This document shows positions 1 through 6,870 of a stretch of 32,936 nucleotides of DNA, piece by piece. Below the pieces are notes generated by a model. The model made no database searches. It was not told the origin of the DNA and saw only the letters and a program-made list of their open reading frames with translations. The stretch comes from Candidatus Jettenia ecosi (lineage in GTDB: Bacteria > Planctomycetota > Brocadiia > Brocadiales > Brocadiaceae), in the NCBI GenBank assembly GCA_005524015.1, contig SULG01000033.1, positions 1-32,936 on the forward strand, written 5' to 3'. Within the stretch, counting starts at the first letter, position 1, and each line of letters opens with the position of its first letter. The position numbers and the translations under genes were made by a program.

Positions 1-1
1 T

Positions 2-153
2 AGAAAAAGGAGAGACATGTGAGTGTTGAGAAAAGGGGAAATACGGGTATTTCTTTCGTTTCGGAAAGAGAATTAACAATTCCTGTATTTTCCCTTTGAT
101 AAAGCTTCCCAAGCCCTTCCTTTTCTAAACACTCACATGTCTCTCCTTTTTCT
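2..153. repeat. Inverted-repeat element with 26-bp perfect terminal arms
   Basis: Bases 2-27 are the exact reverse complement of bases 128-153. Just inside them a second, imperfect pair (about 30-50 against 90-105) extends the symmetry. The interior of about 100 bp has no convincing gene. This is the layout of a MITE or a long hairpin. The left end lies at the window edge, so a target duplication cannot be judged. Confidence 0.7.
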
Positions 154-295
154 CAGTCATTCACACGTCTCCCTCTTTTTTAAATCATGCACGCGTTTCC
201 CCCTTTTTTAAAGGGGGATTAAGATGCTTCAGTCGCTCATCCTGCACAATGATATAATACTACCTTTTTGGACAGCCCTTATCCATAACACCCTT

Positions 296-416
296 TATGA
301 TTACCTTAATGAAGTGACAACTAAGGGTTTTAGCATATAATCCAGATAGAAACCCTGAAGTAAGTAGACAGTAAGGGCAGGTTTCAAACCTGCCCCTACC
401 CATAAAAAATGAAATC
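296..416 (+). repeat. Duplicated 3' end of the tolC-like gene plus downstream sequence
   Basis: This stretch matches 2644-2697 (the last 13 codons of the tolC-like gene and its stop region) followed directly by 2868-2934, with a few substitutions and small gaps. The 170 bp at 2698-2867 are absent here, so this copy is the unoccupied version of the MITE site there. It may be a relic of a second tolC-like gene or a segmental copy. No complete gene is present in 1-859. Confidence 0.75.
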
Positions 417-611
417 AATACGATCCAACAGTATTTTGAGTAACTACAATCGAAGAATATTATAGCATGGATCTGTCTAAAGACGATAATATCTTTTTAG
501 ACATCCGATTACCGCCCCATTTGAATATACGATTATATTTGAATGTTACTAAAAACATCCATCTTTTACTTGAATTAACAGGGATCATAGAAACATATAG
601 ACAAATAATGT

Positions 612-736
612 AATAGTTCACCGCAGAGGGCGTGGAGAACACAGAGAAATAAAGGAAAGATAGAAATTTTGTATAATACTTCTGCTTATACCTCTCTTAC
701 ATTCTCAGCGACCTCTGCCTTCTCTGCGATAGGCTG
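612..736. repeat. Imperfect palindromic repeat
   Basis: A left arm around 619-650 (motif CGCAGAG, then AGAACACAGAG) is mirrored imperfectly by a right arm around 700-736 (CTCTGCCTTCTCTGCGAT). No coding potential is evident. It is one of many dispersed hairpins in the intergenic DNA of this window. Confidence 0.4.
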
Positions 737-765
737 AACTGTTACCAAATAATAGCGTAAAATAC

Positions 766-795
766 TTGACATATCTCTTATCAGTCTATTAGATA
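766..795 (+). promoter_or_regulatory. Candidate promoter for the metal lipoprotein/tolC pair
   Basis: TTGACA (766-771) is a perfect -35 hexamer, followed after 18 bp by TAGATA (790-795), a weak -10. The start codon at 860 lies about 65 bp downstream. A strong -35 with a long spacer and poor -10 would suit an activated promoter such as those of MerR-type metal regulators, but no clear dyad operator is visible. Confidence 0.4.
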
Positions 796-859
796 CAGTA
801 TGCTGTTTCATTTCATAATTTTTGAGCAATAATTTCCCATCCTGTAAAAGGAGACAACA

Positions 860-1192
860 ATGATAGGGCGGATACTAGCAATCATTCTGGGTATGATACC
901 GTTGACAAGCTGTGCTAACCAGATATATGAATTACCTCTTACTGTCAATGACCCAGCTAATCCAAATGCCCCGGAAGCACCTTTTTCTCCACCGCTTAAC
1001 CGATTTCACGGAGAAATACCTGTCAAAGCTAATCAACAGATTACTGAACCGGCGCCGCAAACAACATCTGCAATTTTTACCTGTCCCATGCACCCTGAAA
1101 TAGTACAATCGGAACAGAGTGTATGTCCAAAGTGTGGGATGAGATTAATTCCCAAAGATCAGAAAGAGAGTAATCCAAAAGAAAAACCATGA
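860..1192 (+). CDS. Lipoprotein with heavy-metal-binding (HMBD-type) zinc-ribbon-like motif
   Basis: A 110-residue protein with an N-terminal hydrophobic segment and lipobox LTSC (Cys18), so a predicted lipoprotein. Residues 30-70 are Pro-rich and look like a flexible linker. The C-terminus carries C75-P-M-H-P and C89-P-K-C92-G-M, the signature of the heavy-metal-binding domain usually found at the N-terminus of CusB/CopA-type copper efflux proteins. Here the domain stands alone on a lipid anchor. A good ribosome binding site (AAAGGAG) precedes the ATG. The gene overlaps the following tolC-like gene by 4 bp (ATGA), so the two are translationally coupled. Likely role: binding Cu or a similar metal at the membrane for efflux. 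The metal identity is inferred. Confidence 0.8.
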   Translation: MIGRILAIILGMIPLTSCANQIYELPLTVNDPANPNAPEAPFSPPLNRFHGEIPVKANQQITEPAPQTTSAIFTCPMHPEIVQSEQSVCPKCGMRLIPKDQKESNPKEKP

Positions 1193-2682
1193 AGAACAGA
1201 CCGGCAGGCATAGTAATAATAGTAATAATCATGACAGGTAGTATCGTATTTACCGGATGTGCTTCTGTACCTCAAGACGCTGGATTTTCGGATGTCCAGA
1301 ATATTGCCAGGCAACGTACCGGTCACCAGGTAGAATGGAATCGCAGTACACCTGAAGATGGAAAAGTAACTGAATCAATCCATTCTATGCTCCAGCAGGA
1401 ACTAACTCTGGACGAGGCCGTGCAAATCTCGTTACTCAATAACCGGCCATTACAGGCAATGTATGAGGAACTAGGCATAGCTCAGGCTGATGTTGTTCAA
1501 GCAGGTTTACTGAGAAACCCCATCTTTGGGGCCAGCTTCCGGTTTCCGGATAGACCTGCAGATGGCCATCGTGGCACAAATACTGAATTCTCTGTAGTCC
1601 AAGATTTTCTTGATTTGCTGGTGATTCCGTTACGAAAAAAGATAGCAGCAACACAGCTTGAGCAAACAAAGCTGCATGTTGGTAATGCAATACTGGACCT
1701 TGCCTCGGAGGTACGATCGGCTTACTATACCCTGCAAGCAGACAAACAAATATTGGAAATGCGCCTTACCGTGGCCCAGGCTACGGAAGCTGCCGCTGAG
1801 CTTGCTTCCCGGCAGCACGAGGCCGGTACGTTAAGCATGCTGGATCTCATGAATCAACAAGGGTTCCATGCACAGGCAAAGCTTGATGTGGCACAAACAG
1901 ATATCCGGATTATCACCGGTCGGGAACGTCTCAATCGTCTCATGGGGCTTTGGGGCATGGATACAACCTGGAATATCCCTCATAGATTACTGGAATTGCC
2001 GGAAAACGAGATCATGCCGGATCAATTTGAATCCAAAGCCATATCGCAACGATTGGACCTCGCTGCGTTGCGTAAAGAGGTGGAGACCATCGCTTATGCA
2101 CTATCATTGACGCGCAGATATCGATACTTTTATGTATTCGAGGTTGGTGTTGATACGGAACACGATGTCGCTGATGATGTAAATTTCACAGGACCCAATG
2201 TAACCATTGAACTTCCGATCTTTAACCAACGCCAAGCCGAAATCGCCCGCTTAGAGGCCCACTTACGGCAGAAGCAGCAACAACTCTCTTCCTTAGCCAT
2301 TGATATACGCTCGGAGGTCAGGGCGCTTCGTGACCAGCTTTTGGCCGCTCGCAATAGAGTCAAATACTATCATGATAGTATTCTTCCCCTTCGTCAACGT
2401 ATTGTAGAGGAATCGCAGCTTTATTATAACGGTATGCTTATCGGCGTATATGAGTTACTCCTGGCCAAGCAAAATCAGATTAATGCCGGTCGTGAGTACA
2501 TTGAAGCGCTGCGAGACTATTGGATTATCCGATCAGAACTTGAACGCGCCGTGGGAGGAAATCTTACCGGTACAAGAAAAACTGCCCAGACGCCTTCTCA
2601 ATCGACAGAACAAATAACTCCCCAGGCGCCCGAATCATTCAAGTATGATTACCTTAATGAAGTTGACAACTCAGGGTTTTAG
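1189..2682 (+). CDS. TolC-family outer membrane efflux lipoprotein (CusC-like)
   Basis: 497 residues with a signal segment at about 8-23 and lipobox FTGC (Cys24). The rest shows the two long coiled-coil helical repeats typical of outer membrane efflux factors (about 75-270 and 290-460), including LRNP in the first repeat and a Gln/Glu/Arg-rich helix at 345-390. Length is normal for the family. It would form the outer-membrane duct of an RND or ABC exporter. The coupled HMBD lipoprotein upstream suggests a metal substrate. No CusA or CusB gene follows; the next gene is pirin, 430 bp on, with a MITE between, so partner subunits must be elsewhere or lost. The C-terminal tail (about 465-497) is Gln/Pro-rich and low complexity. 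Confidence 0.85.
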   Translation: MKNRPAGIVIIVIIMTGSIVFTGCASVPQDAGFSDVQNIARQRTGHQVEWNRSTPEDGKVTESIHSMLQQELTLDEAVQISLLNNRPLQAMYEELGIAQADVVQAGLLRNPIFGASFRFPDRPADGHRGTNTEFSVVQDFLDLLVIPLRKKIAATQLEQTKLHVGNAILDLASEVRSAYYTLQADKQILEMRLTVAQATEAAAELASRQHEAGTLSMLDLMNQQGFHAQAKLDVAQTDIRIITGRERLNRLMGLWGMDTTWNIPHRLLELPENEIMPDQFESKAISQRLDLAALRKEVETIAYALSLTRRYRYFYVFEVGVDTEHDVADDVNFTGPNVTIELPIFNQRQAEIARLEAHLRQKQQQLSSLAIDIRSEVRALRDQLLAARNRVKYYHDSILPLRQRIVEESQLYYNGMLIGVYELLLAKQNQINAGREYIEALRDYWIIRSELERAVGGNLTGTRKTAQTPSQSTEQITPQAPESFKYDYLNEVDNSGF

Positions 2683-2697
2683 CATATAATCCAGATA

Positions 2698-2867
2698 TAC
2701 ACAGCGTCATTAATCAGATACGAATCTCCGTTTTCACGGGGACAAGTATGTCATTCCCGCGGAAGCGGGAATCCAGAAAAATACTGGATTCCGGGTCAAG
2801 CCCGGAATGACAGAGGCTTGTCCTAGAATGTAGTTATCGGGGAGTTGTAAACTTATGTCGCTATGTA
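2698..2867. mobile_element. MITE copy 1 (TA target duplication, 15-bp imperfect terminal repeats)
   Basis: Ends are TACACAGCGTCATTA and, reverse-complemented, TACATAGCGACATAA (12 of 15 match). TA dinucleotides at 2696-2697 and 2868-2869 flank the element. The paralogous site at 347-348 has a single TA and no insert, which defines the boundaries. The inside contains two hairpins (a CCGCGGAAGCGG type and a CCGGGTCAAGCCCGG type). A second copy lies at 6664-6811; this one has 22 extra bases. TA duplication is typical of IS630/Tc1-mariner transposition. Confidence 0.8.
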
Positions 2868-3055
2868 TAGAAACCCTGAAGCAGACAGTAGGAGCAGGTT
2901 TCAAACCTTGCCCCTACCCATAAAAAATGAAATCGATGCAGGACAAGGTTTTAGCCTCGTCTCTCACAGTATAAACATGCAGGGGGAATATAGCACCCCA
3001 AAGAGTTGCCCTGAGGAATTGAAATTTCTATACATTATATGAGGATATATATGAG

Positions 3056-3085
3056 GATATGAGGATTTTGTAAAAATCTCATATC
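3056..3085 (+). promoter_or_regulatory. Stable hairpin in the pirin 5' leader
   Basis: GATATGAG (3056-3063) pairs with CTCATATC (3078-3085). After one bulged G, ATTTT pairs with AAAAT, leaving a GTA loop. The 13-bp stem ends 12-13 bases before the ribosome binding site AAGGAG. No U-tract follows, so it is not a standard terminator. The left arm belongs to three short tandem copies of an ATATGAGGAT-like unit. A role in mRNA stability or translational control is possible but unproven. Confidence 0.4.
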
Positions 3086-3109
3086 AGGATTCAGCTAAGG
3101 AGAAATACA

Positions 3110-4024
3110 ATGGCTGAAACGAGAAAGATCCACAAAGTCTTGAAAAGTAAACCTACAATCGAAGGGGCTGGCGTCCATCTTGAACGGGCGTTCGGACATA
3201 GCCAGGTTCCGATGTTTGATCCTTTTTTGCTGCTGGACGACTTTCGTTCAGACAATCCGATGCACTATAGTAAGGGCTTCCCATGGCACCCGCATCGCGG
3301 AATTGAGACAATCACCTATGTTCTCCGTGGAGATGTAGAACACGGCGACAGCATGGGAAATAAGGGCATTATATCCTCTGGTGATGTACAATGGATGACC
3401 GCCGGAAACGGGATCATACATCAGGAAATGCCCAAAGGAGACCCTGATGGTCTGATGTTCGGATTTCAACTTTGGGCTAATCTCCCCAAATCCCATAAAA
3501 TGACGGAGCCTCGCTACCAGGATGTGAAAAGTAATCAAATCCCGGAAGCAGTGCTGGAGAACGGCACAAAAATCAGGATTATATGCGGAAAGGTGAATGG
3601 TAAGCAAGGACCTGTCCGGGACATCATTATCGATCCGGAATACATCGATGTAACAGTTCCTGCCCGGTCGGAATTCATCCATCCCACCAGGCACGGCCAC
3701 ACCGTTTTCGCATATGTCATCGAGGGTAAGGGGTACTTTTGCAAAGAGAAGAATCCGTTTTCTTATGAAATTGAAGGAGCCAACTATTTTGATATTCAGA
3801 GAGACCCCTTTATAAGTAATAAAACCCTCGTCCTATTTGATGATGGCGATCAGATAATGGTCTCAACAGAAGACGATGCTATCAGGTTCCTGCTCATATC
3901 GGGTAAGCCTATTGCTGAACCGGTTGCATGGTACGGCCCTATTGTAATGAATACGGAAGATGAACTACGGATTGCCTTTGAAGAGTATTCCCATGGCACA
4001 TTCATCAGGCACAAGAGAGCTTAA
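3110..4024 (+). CDS. Pirin family protein
   Basis: 304 residues, with an N-terminal cupin (about 20-130) and a C-terminal cupin (about 170-290). The metal-binding set of pirins is complete: H60 and H62 in the HPHRG motif, H104 and E106 in the HQE segment. Bacterial pirins are iron-binding proteins; some act as quercetinases or redox-linked regulators, but the substrate cannot be read from sequence. The start is supported by AAGGAG 9 bases upstream. It stands alone between two repeat-rich spacers, so there is no operon context. Family assignment is firm, biochemical role open. Confidence 0.92.
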   Translation: MAETRKIHKVLKSKPTIEGAGVHLERAFGHSQVPMFDPFLLLDDFRSDNPMHYSKGFPWHPHRGIETITYVLRGDVEHGDSMGNKGIISSGDVQWMTAGNGIIHQEMPKGDPDGLMFGFQLWANLPKSHKMTEPRYQDVKSNQIPEAVLENGTKIRIICGKVNGKQGPVRDIIIDPEYIDVTVPARSEFIHPTRHGHTVFAYVIEGKGYFCKEKNPFSYEIEGANYFDIQRDPFISNKTLVLFDDGDQIMVSTEDDAIRFLLISGKPIAEPVAWYGPIVMNTEDELRIAFEEYSHGTFIRHKRA

Positions 4025-4040
4025 ACCTCTATCGGTACTA

Positions 4041-4110
4041 AGAGCCTATCCGAAAACTTCCTTTGAAACACATTCTTTCTGTGGCTTATAGAGGTTTCCG
4101 GATAGGCTCT
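4041..4110. repeat. Inverted repeat after the pirin gene
   Basis: AGAGCCTATCCGAAAAC (4041-4057) and GTTTCCGGATAGGCTCT (4094-4110) are inverted with one mismatch, around a 36-bp centre. Lying 17 bp after the pirin stop, it may end transcription by forming a hairpin, but it lacks a U-tract and looks like another small palindromic element. Confidence 0.6.
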
Positions 4111-4314
4111 AAGACAAAAACTAAGCACCTAATCATAAATTTTTGCACAATTTTTCAGCGTGTTTTACATGAGATTTTGTATTGAGAGCCAAAAACCTTC
4201 AGAATAGGTATCTGACAACAAATCTTTGTATCGTTTTCATTATGAGCGAAACACATTTTCTTTACTTCCTTATGCAGGAAGCTTCGGAATCTTCCTCTTG
4301 TTCCATCTTTCCAT

Positions 4315-4343
4315 CTTGTTCCCAAACAGAGTTTGGGAACAAG
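4315..4343. repeat. Perfect 13-bp hairpin
   Basis: CTTGTTCCCAAAC and GTTTGGGAACAAG are perfectly complementary around an AGA loop. The half-sequence CATCTTGTTCCCAAACTC recurs near 8093, so the unit is dispersed. Within 4025-5074 I see only repeats and no gene. Confidence 0.6.
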
Positions 4344-4383
4344 CCGGGTAACATTTCACCCCTATGGGGTTATTTTCCAAAAA

Positions 4384-4539
4384 CTATAGTAATCCAAAAA
4401 ATGAAACCGAACACAATGAGCCAGGATTTGATTCCATGAGCACGGACAAACCCTGTTCCTGCCCAAGACATACAGGGACAGGGTTTGTCCGTGCCACCCT
4501 ATCATGATACTGTCCGGTTTCATCCTTTGCATACTATAA
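4384..4539. repeat. Palindromic element with ATGAAACCG-type ends and a nested hairpin
   Basis: The left end (CTATAGTA, then ATGAAACCGAACA) is mirrored at the right end (TGTCCGGTTTCATCC, then TACTATA). The centre holds a second, perfect 17-bp inverted repeat (4440-4456 against 4478-4494, GCACGGACAAACCCTGT). The same terminal sequence occurs at 8240-8270 and, inverted, at about 10420-10440. This is the most complete copy of that family in the window. Confidence 0.65.
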
Positions 4540-4638
4540 AGTGTTACGAGTTCAAAAAACTATGGTGTTACGAGTTATGGTATATCCTGATTTCCTATTT
4601 AAGAATCTCAATAAAATATCTGGTTTCCCGACACAGAT

Positions 4639-4681
4639 CCACCCCCTGAATCCCCCTCACGGAGGGGGATTCAGGGGGTGG
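4639..4681. repeat. GC-rich perfect hairpin
   Basis: CCACCCCCTGAATCCCCCT is followed after a short loop by its reverse complement. Related C-run palindromes occur at 11880-11957 and 12040-12110. No coding function. Confidence 0.6.
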
Positions 4682-4755
4682 CACAACACGTTTGAATTTC
4701 CTATACATATAACATGTACGTAGGGCAACTCTTTCGGGTTGCCTGGCAAGGCTAA

Positions 4756-4875
4756 ACAGGCTGTCCGAGAATGCAATTACCACCTGCAACATATGCTATA
4801 TGTTGCGTCTATTGCAATAGTTAATCAATATATAGTACGGATTTGATCCGTAAAAACAATTCTCGGGCAGCCTGT
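4756..4875. mobile_element. 120-bp palindromic element, copy 1
   Basis: Ends are ACAGGCTGTCCGAGAAT and its near-perfect inverse (one mismatch). Inside are two further hairpins (a GCAACATAT/ATATGTTGC stem and a TACGGAT/ATCCGTA stem). It differs from the copy at 6496-6615 by only two substitutions and has no reading frame. Immediate flanks 4743-4755 and 4876-4888 are inverted copies of each other (CTGGCAAGGCTAA and TTAGCCTTGCCAT) but unrelated to the flanks of copy 2, so the element sits in the centre of an older palindrome. Confidence 0.8.
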
Positions 4876-5074
4876 TTAGCCTTGCCATACATCGACTCCG
4901 TTTTTTCATGAGGAAAGATCGTAAGATTTTACATCTCTCCTGCTAAAGATAGCCTCATGTATGATTTATGTAAATACCGAATGAGAGAACCATGATCAGG
5001 AGTGTTTCTCTTTAAGTTATCTCTTGAAACGAGTCATATCGCCAACTTTTTGAAAGATAAAGAAAGGAGTTCAG

Positions 5075-5641
5075 ATGAATACAGAGAAAATGGTTACTAT
5101 TTTAGGTTTTGCGGGGAGCTTACGGAAAGAATCCTACAATAAATCGATCTTACAGGCTGCCCTGGAGTTTCTTCCGGAAGATGCAAAACTTGAAATCTTC
5201 GATCTTGAAGGGATTCCCCTATTTAGCCAGGACATGGAAAATCAATTCCCGGATAAGGTCAAGCAATTCAAGGCAAAAATCAGGGCTGCCGATGCTATTC
5301 TTATTGCTTCGCCGGAATATAATTACTCAATACCAGGCGTCCTGAAAAACGCAATTGACTGCGCTTCCAGGCCATATGGAGATAATGCCTTCGATGGAAA
5401 ACCGGTAGCGGTAATGGGCGCTTCTATCGGAATGACGGGAACGGTAAGGGCACAATATCATCTCAGGCAGAGCTTCGTTTTCCTCAACATGTATCCCATA
5501 AATCAGCCGGAGGTTATGGTACCGTTTGCTCATGAAAAAATTGACAAAAACGGAAAGGTGACCGATCAAAAAACAAAAGAAAAAATTAAGGAGCTCATTG
5601 AAAGTCTAGTAGCCTGGACGAAGAGACTTAAACAGAGTTGA
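5075..5641 (+). CDS. NADPH-dependent FMN reductase family protein
   Basis: 188 residues with a flavodoxin-like fold. The phosphate-binding loop is GFAGSLRKESYNKSIL (about 11-26). The flavin-contacting segment SPEYNYSIPGVLKNAID lies at about 80-96, and a GMTG loop follows near 118. This matches the ChrR/ArsH/NAD(P)H:quinone reductase group. It likely reduces FMN, quinones or oxyanions with NAD(P)H in the cytoplasm. Start supported by AAAGGAG 8 bases upstream. It lies 180 bp before the selenoprotein candidate on the same strand, which may mean shared redox or stress physiology, but a hairpin separates them and an operon is not shown. Confidence 0.88.
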   Translation: MNTEKMVTILGFAGSLRKESYNKSILQAALEFLPEDAKLEIFDLEGIPLFSQDMENQFPDKVKQFKAKIRAADAILIASPEYNYSIPGVLKNAIDCASRPYGDNAFDGKPVAVMGASIGMTGTVRAQYHLRQSFVFLNMYPINQPEVMVPFAHEKIDKNGKVTDQKTKEKIKELIESLVAWTKRLKQS

Positions 5642-5657
5642 TTAAGGATCCAGTTCT

Positions 5658-5691
5658 CAATGGTGGATTAAACGAAGTGAATCCACCATTG
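5658..5691. repeat. Perfect 12-bp hairpin between reductase and selenoprotein candidate
   Basis: CAATGGTGGATT and AATCCACCATTG pair perfectly around a 10-base loop, followed by CATCTTTTC. It could act as a weak terminator for the reductase gene. The GGTGGATT/AATCCACC core recurs at about 7587, 10684, 13537, 25410 and 26800, so it is a dispersed hairpin family. Confidence 0.55.
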
Positions 5692-5822
5692 CATCTTTTC
5701 AGACAGTCTCTAAGGTTACTTCCGTGAAAATCGATAAGATACTTTATCAAATGGTTTCTGAGATCATTCGGTTCTTGCAGGATTTACTCATTAATAACTT
5801 TACTATTTAAGGAGGCATTACT

Positions 5823-6392
5823 ATGGAAAATAAAATTACGTGGGAATCGCAGATGGATGCTGCTCTATCAAAAGCACAGTCTGAGAAAAAACCGGTGTTA
5901 CTCGATTTTTTTAATCCGGGCTGAATCGGCTGTCAACAGATGGATGCGGTCTCGTATCCTGAGAAAAGAGTTAATGAATTCATTACCAATTCTTTCATTC
6001 CACTACGTGTACGCTCTGATGCTCAACCCATTGCTACTAATTTTAACTTGAAATGGACCCCAACCCATATAGTCCTTGATACTGAAGGTAAGGAACATCA
6101 CAGGACAATAGGTTTTCTTTCTCCCGAAGAGCTAATTCCTTCATTATTACTGGGGATAGCAAAGGTACATTTTGATTTGAGTGAATTTAAGGAAGCGATT
6201 TCAAAATTGGAAAAGGTTTTATCAGATTTCCCTGAAAGCGGTTCGGCGCCGGAAGCAATGTATTTAAGAGGTGTGTGTTTATACAAAAGCACGAATAACT
6301 CAAAGGGACTTAAGGATGCTTACGAACAACTCCAAAACACGTATCCAGAGAGCGAGTGGACAAAGCGGGCATCTCCCTACCGACTTTTATAA
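5823..6392 (+). CDS. Thioredoxin-like protein with C-terminal TPR, probable selenoprotein (UxxC; in-frame TGA at 5922-5924)
   Basis: Read through one TGA, this is a 189-residue protein. It opens with MENKITWESQ, then KPVLLDFFNPG, then TGA (codon 34), then IGCQQMD with C37. The TGA falls exactly where thioredoxin-like proteins have the first Cys of CxxC, giving U-I-G-C. The fold continues with P80 (WTPTH, the cis-Pro position) and a beta-strand IVLDTEG. Residues about 108-182 form a TPR-like helical hairpin set (KVHFDLSEFKEAISKLEKVL). The frame is open for 155 codons after the TGA. AAGGAGG (5809-5815) lies 7 bases before the ATG. A SECIS-like hairpin follows the TGA at the right distance (5942-5959). 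No signal peptide is seen, so it is probably a cytoplasmic thiol/selenol oxidoreductase. The alternative is a pseudogene in which TGC/TGT became TGA; its intact remainder and the hairpin argue against that. No sel genes are in the window. Confidence 0.8.
5942..5959 (+). promoter_or_regulatory. Bacterial SECIS-like hairpin
   Basis: GGATGC (5942-5947) pairs with GTATCC (5954-5959): six pairs including one G-U, closing the six-base loop GGTCTC. The loop starts 23 bases after the TGA, inside the 16-37-base spacing known for bacterial SECIS elements, and has G at both of its first two positions as the consensus requires. The loop resembles the GGUCU core of the E. coli fdhF SECIS. All bases also code (M40-P46), as expected for a bacterial SECIS. 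Confidence 0.75.
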
Positions 6393-6495
6393 TTGTGCAT
6401 CCTGTGATTGTAAATTAGGCTATCTTCGGCAGTAGAAACAGGTTTAAAATCTGCCCCTACTCATGAAAAAATAGAGGAATGTAGGGCAAACCTTT

Positions 6496-6615
6496 ACAGG
6501 CTGTCCGAGAATGCAATTACCACCTGCAACATATGCTATATGTTGCGTCTATTGCAATAGTTCATCAATATATAGTACGGATTTGATCCGTAAAAACAAT
6601 TCTCGGACAGCCTGT
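6496..6615. mobile_element. 120-bp palindromic element, copy 2
   Basis: Nearly identical to 4756-4875 (two substitutions), with a perfect 17-bp terminal inverted repeat. Its flanks are a different palindrome: TAGGGCAAACCTTT on the left and AAAGGTTTGCCCTA on the right. Recent duplication of a non-coding mobile unit is the simplest reading. No gene is present between 6393 and 6870. Confidence 0.8.
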
Positions 6616-6663
6616 AAAGGTTTGCCCTACAGAATTAAATTTCTTATACATTGAATTAAGCTA
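6614..6663. other. Spacer between two mobile elements
   Basis: Only 48 bp separate the 120-bp element from MITE copy 2. They contain the end of the older palindrome (AAAGGTTTGCCCTAC) and a TTTCTTATACATTGAATTAA motif, a variant of TTTCCTATACATTAAAT that ends many repeat clusters in this window. Confidence 0.4.
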
Positions 6664-6811
6664 TACACAGCGTCATTAATCAGATACGAATATGTCATTA
6701 CCGCGGAAGCGGGAATCCAGAAAAATATTGGATTCCGGGTCAAGCCCGGAATGACAGACGCTTGTCCTCGAATGTAGTTATCGGGGAGTTGTAAACTTAT
6801 GTCGCTATGTA
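6664..6811. mobile_element. MITE copy 2 (TA-flanked)
   Basis: 148 bp, near identical to 2698-2867 but lacking the 22-base segment found there. It begins TACACAGCG, ends CGCTATGTA, and has TA on both sides (6662-6663, 6812-6813). It ends 59 bp before the hydrolase start codon and supplies much of that gene's leader. An ATG inside it at 6799 is in frame with the hydrolase but belongs to the repeat. Confidence 0.8.
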
Positions 6812-6870
6812 TATTTCATGCCACTCTGAAGAAATATCAAAACCCTAAACCAAACGTAAAGGAGCTACCT

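Noticed and set aside
150-240. Short CRISPR-like repetition of TCAT..CACG..CTCCC..TTTT units
   Set aside because: Units are degenerate, only two to three copies, without spacers of uniform length; they belong to C-run hairpin repeats.
460-642. 60-codon minus-strand frame
   Set aside because: Covers a repeat arm; low-complexity product, no start signals.
4182-4439. 85-codon frame after the pirin gene
   Set aside because: Runs through a perfect hairpin and into a palindromic repeat element; no ribosome binding site.
5940-6392. Separate gene starting at ATG 5940, after the TGA
   Set aside because: It would begin just after the catalytic Cys and lacks a ribosome binding site; the upstream codons encode the missing first strand and helix of the fold. 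Treated as the 3' part of the TGA-containing gene.
6799-6870. N-terminal extension of the isochorismatase-like gene from ATG 6799
   Set aside because: The ATG and the first codons lie in MITE copy 2 and its flank, and a good ribosome binding site precedes ATG 6871.
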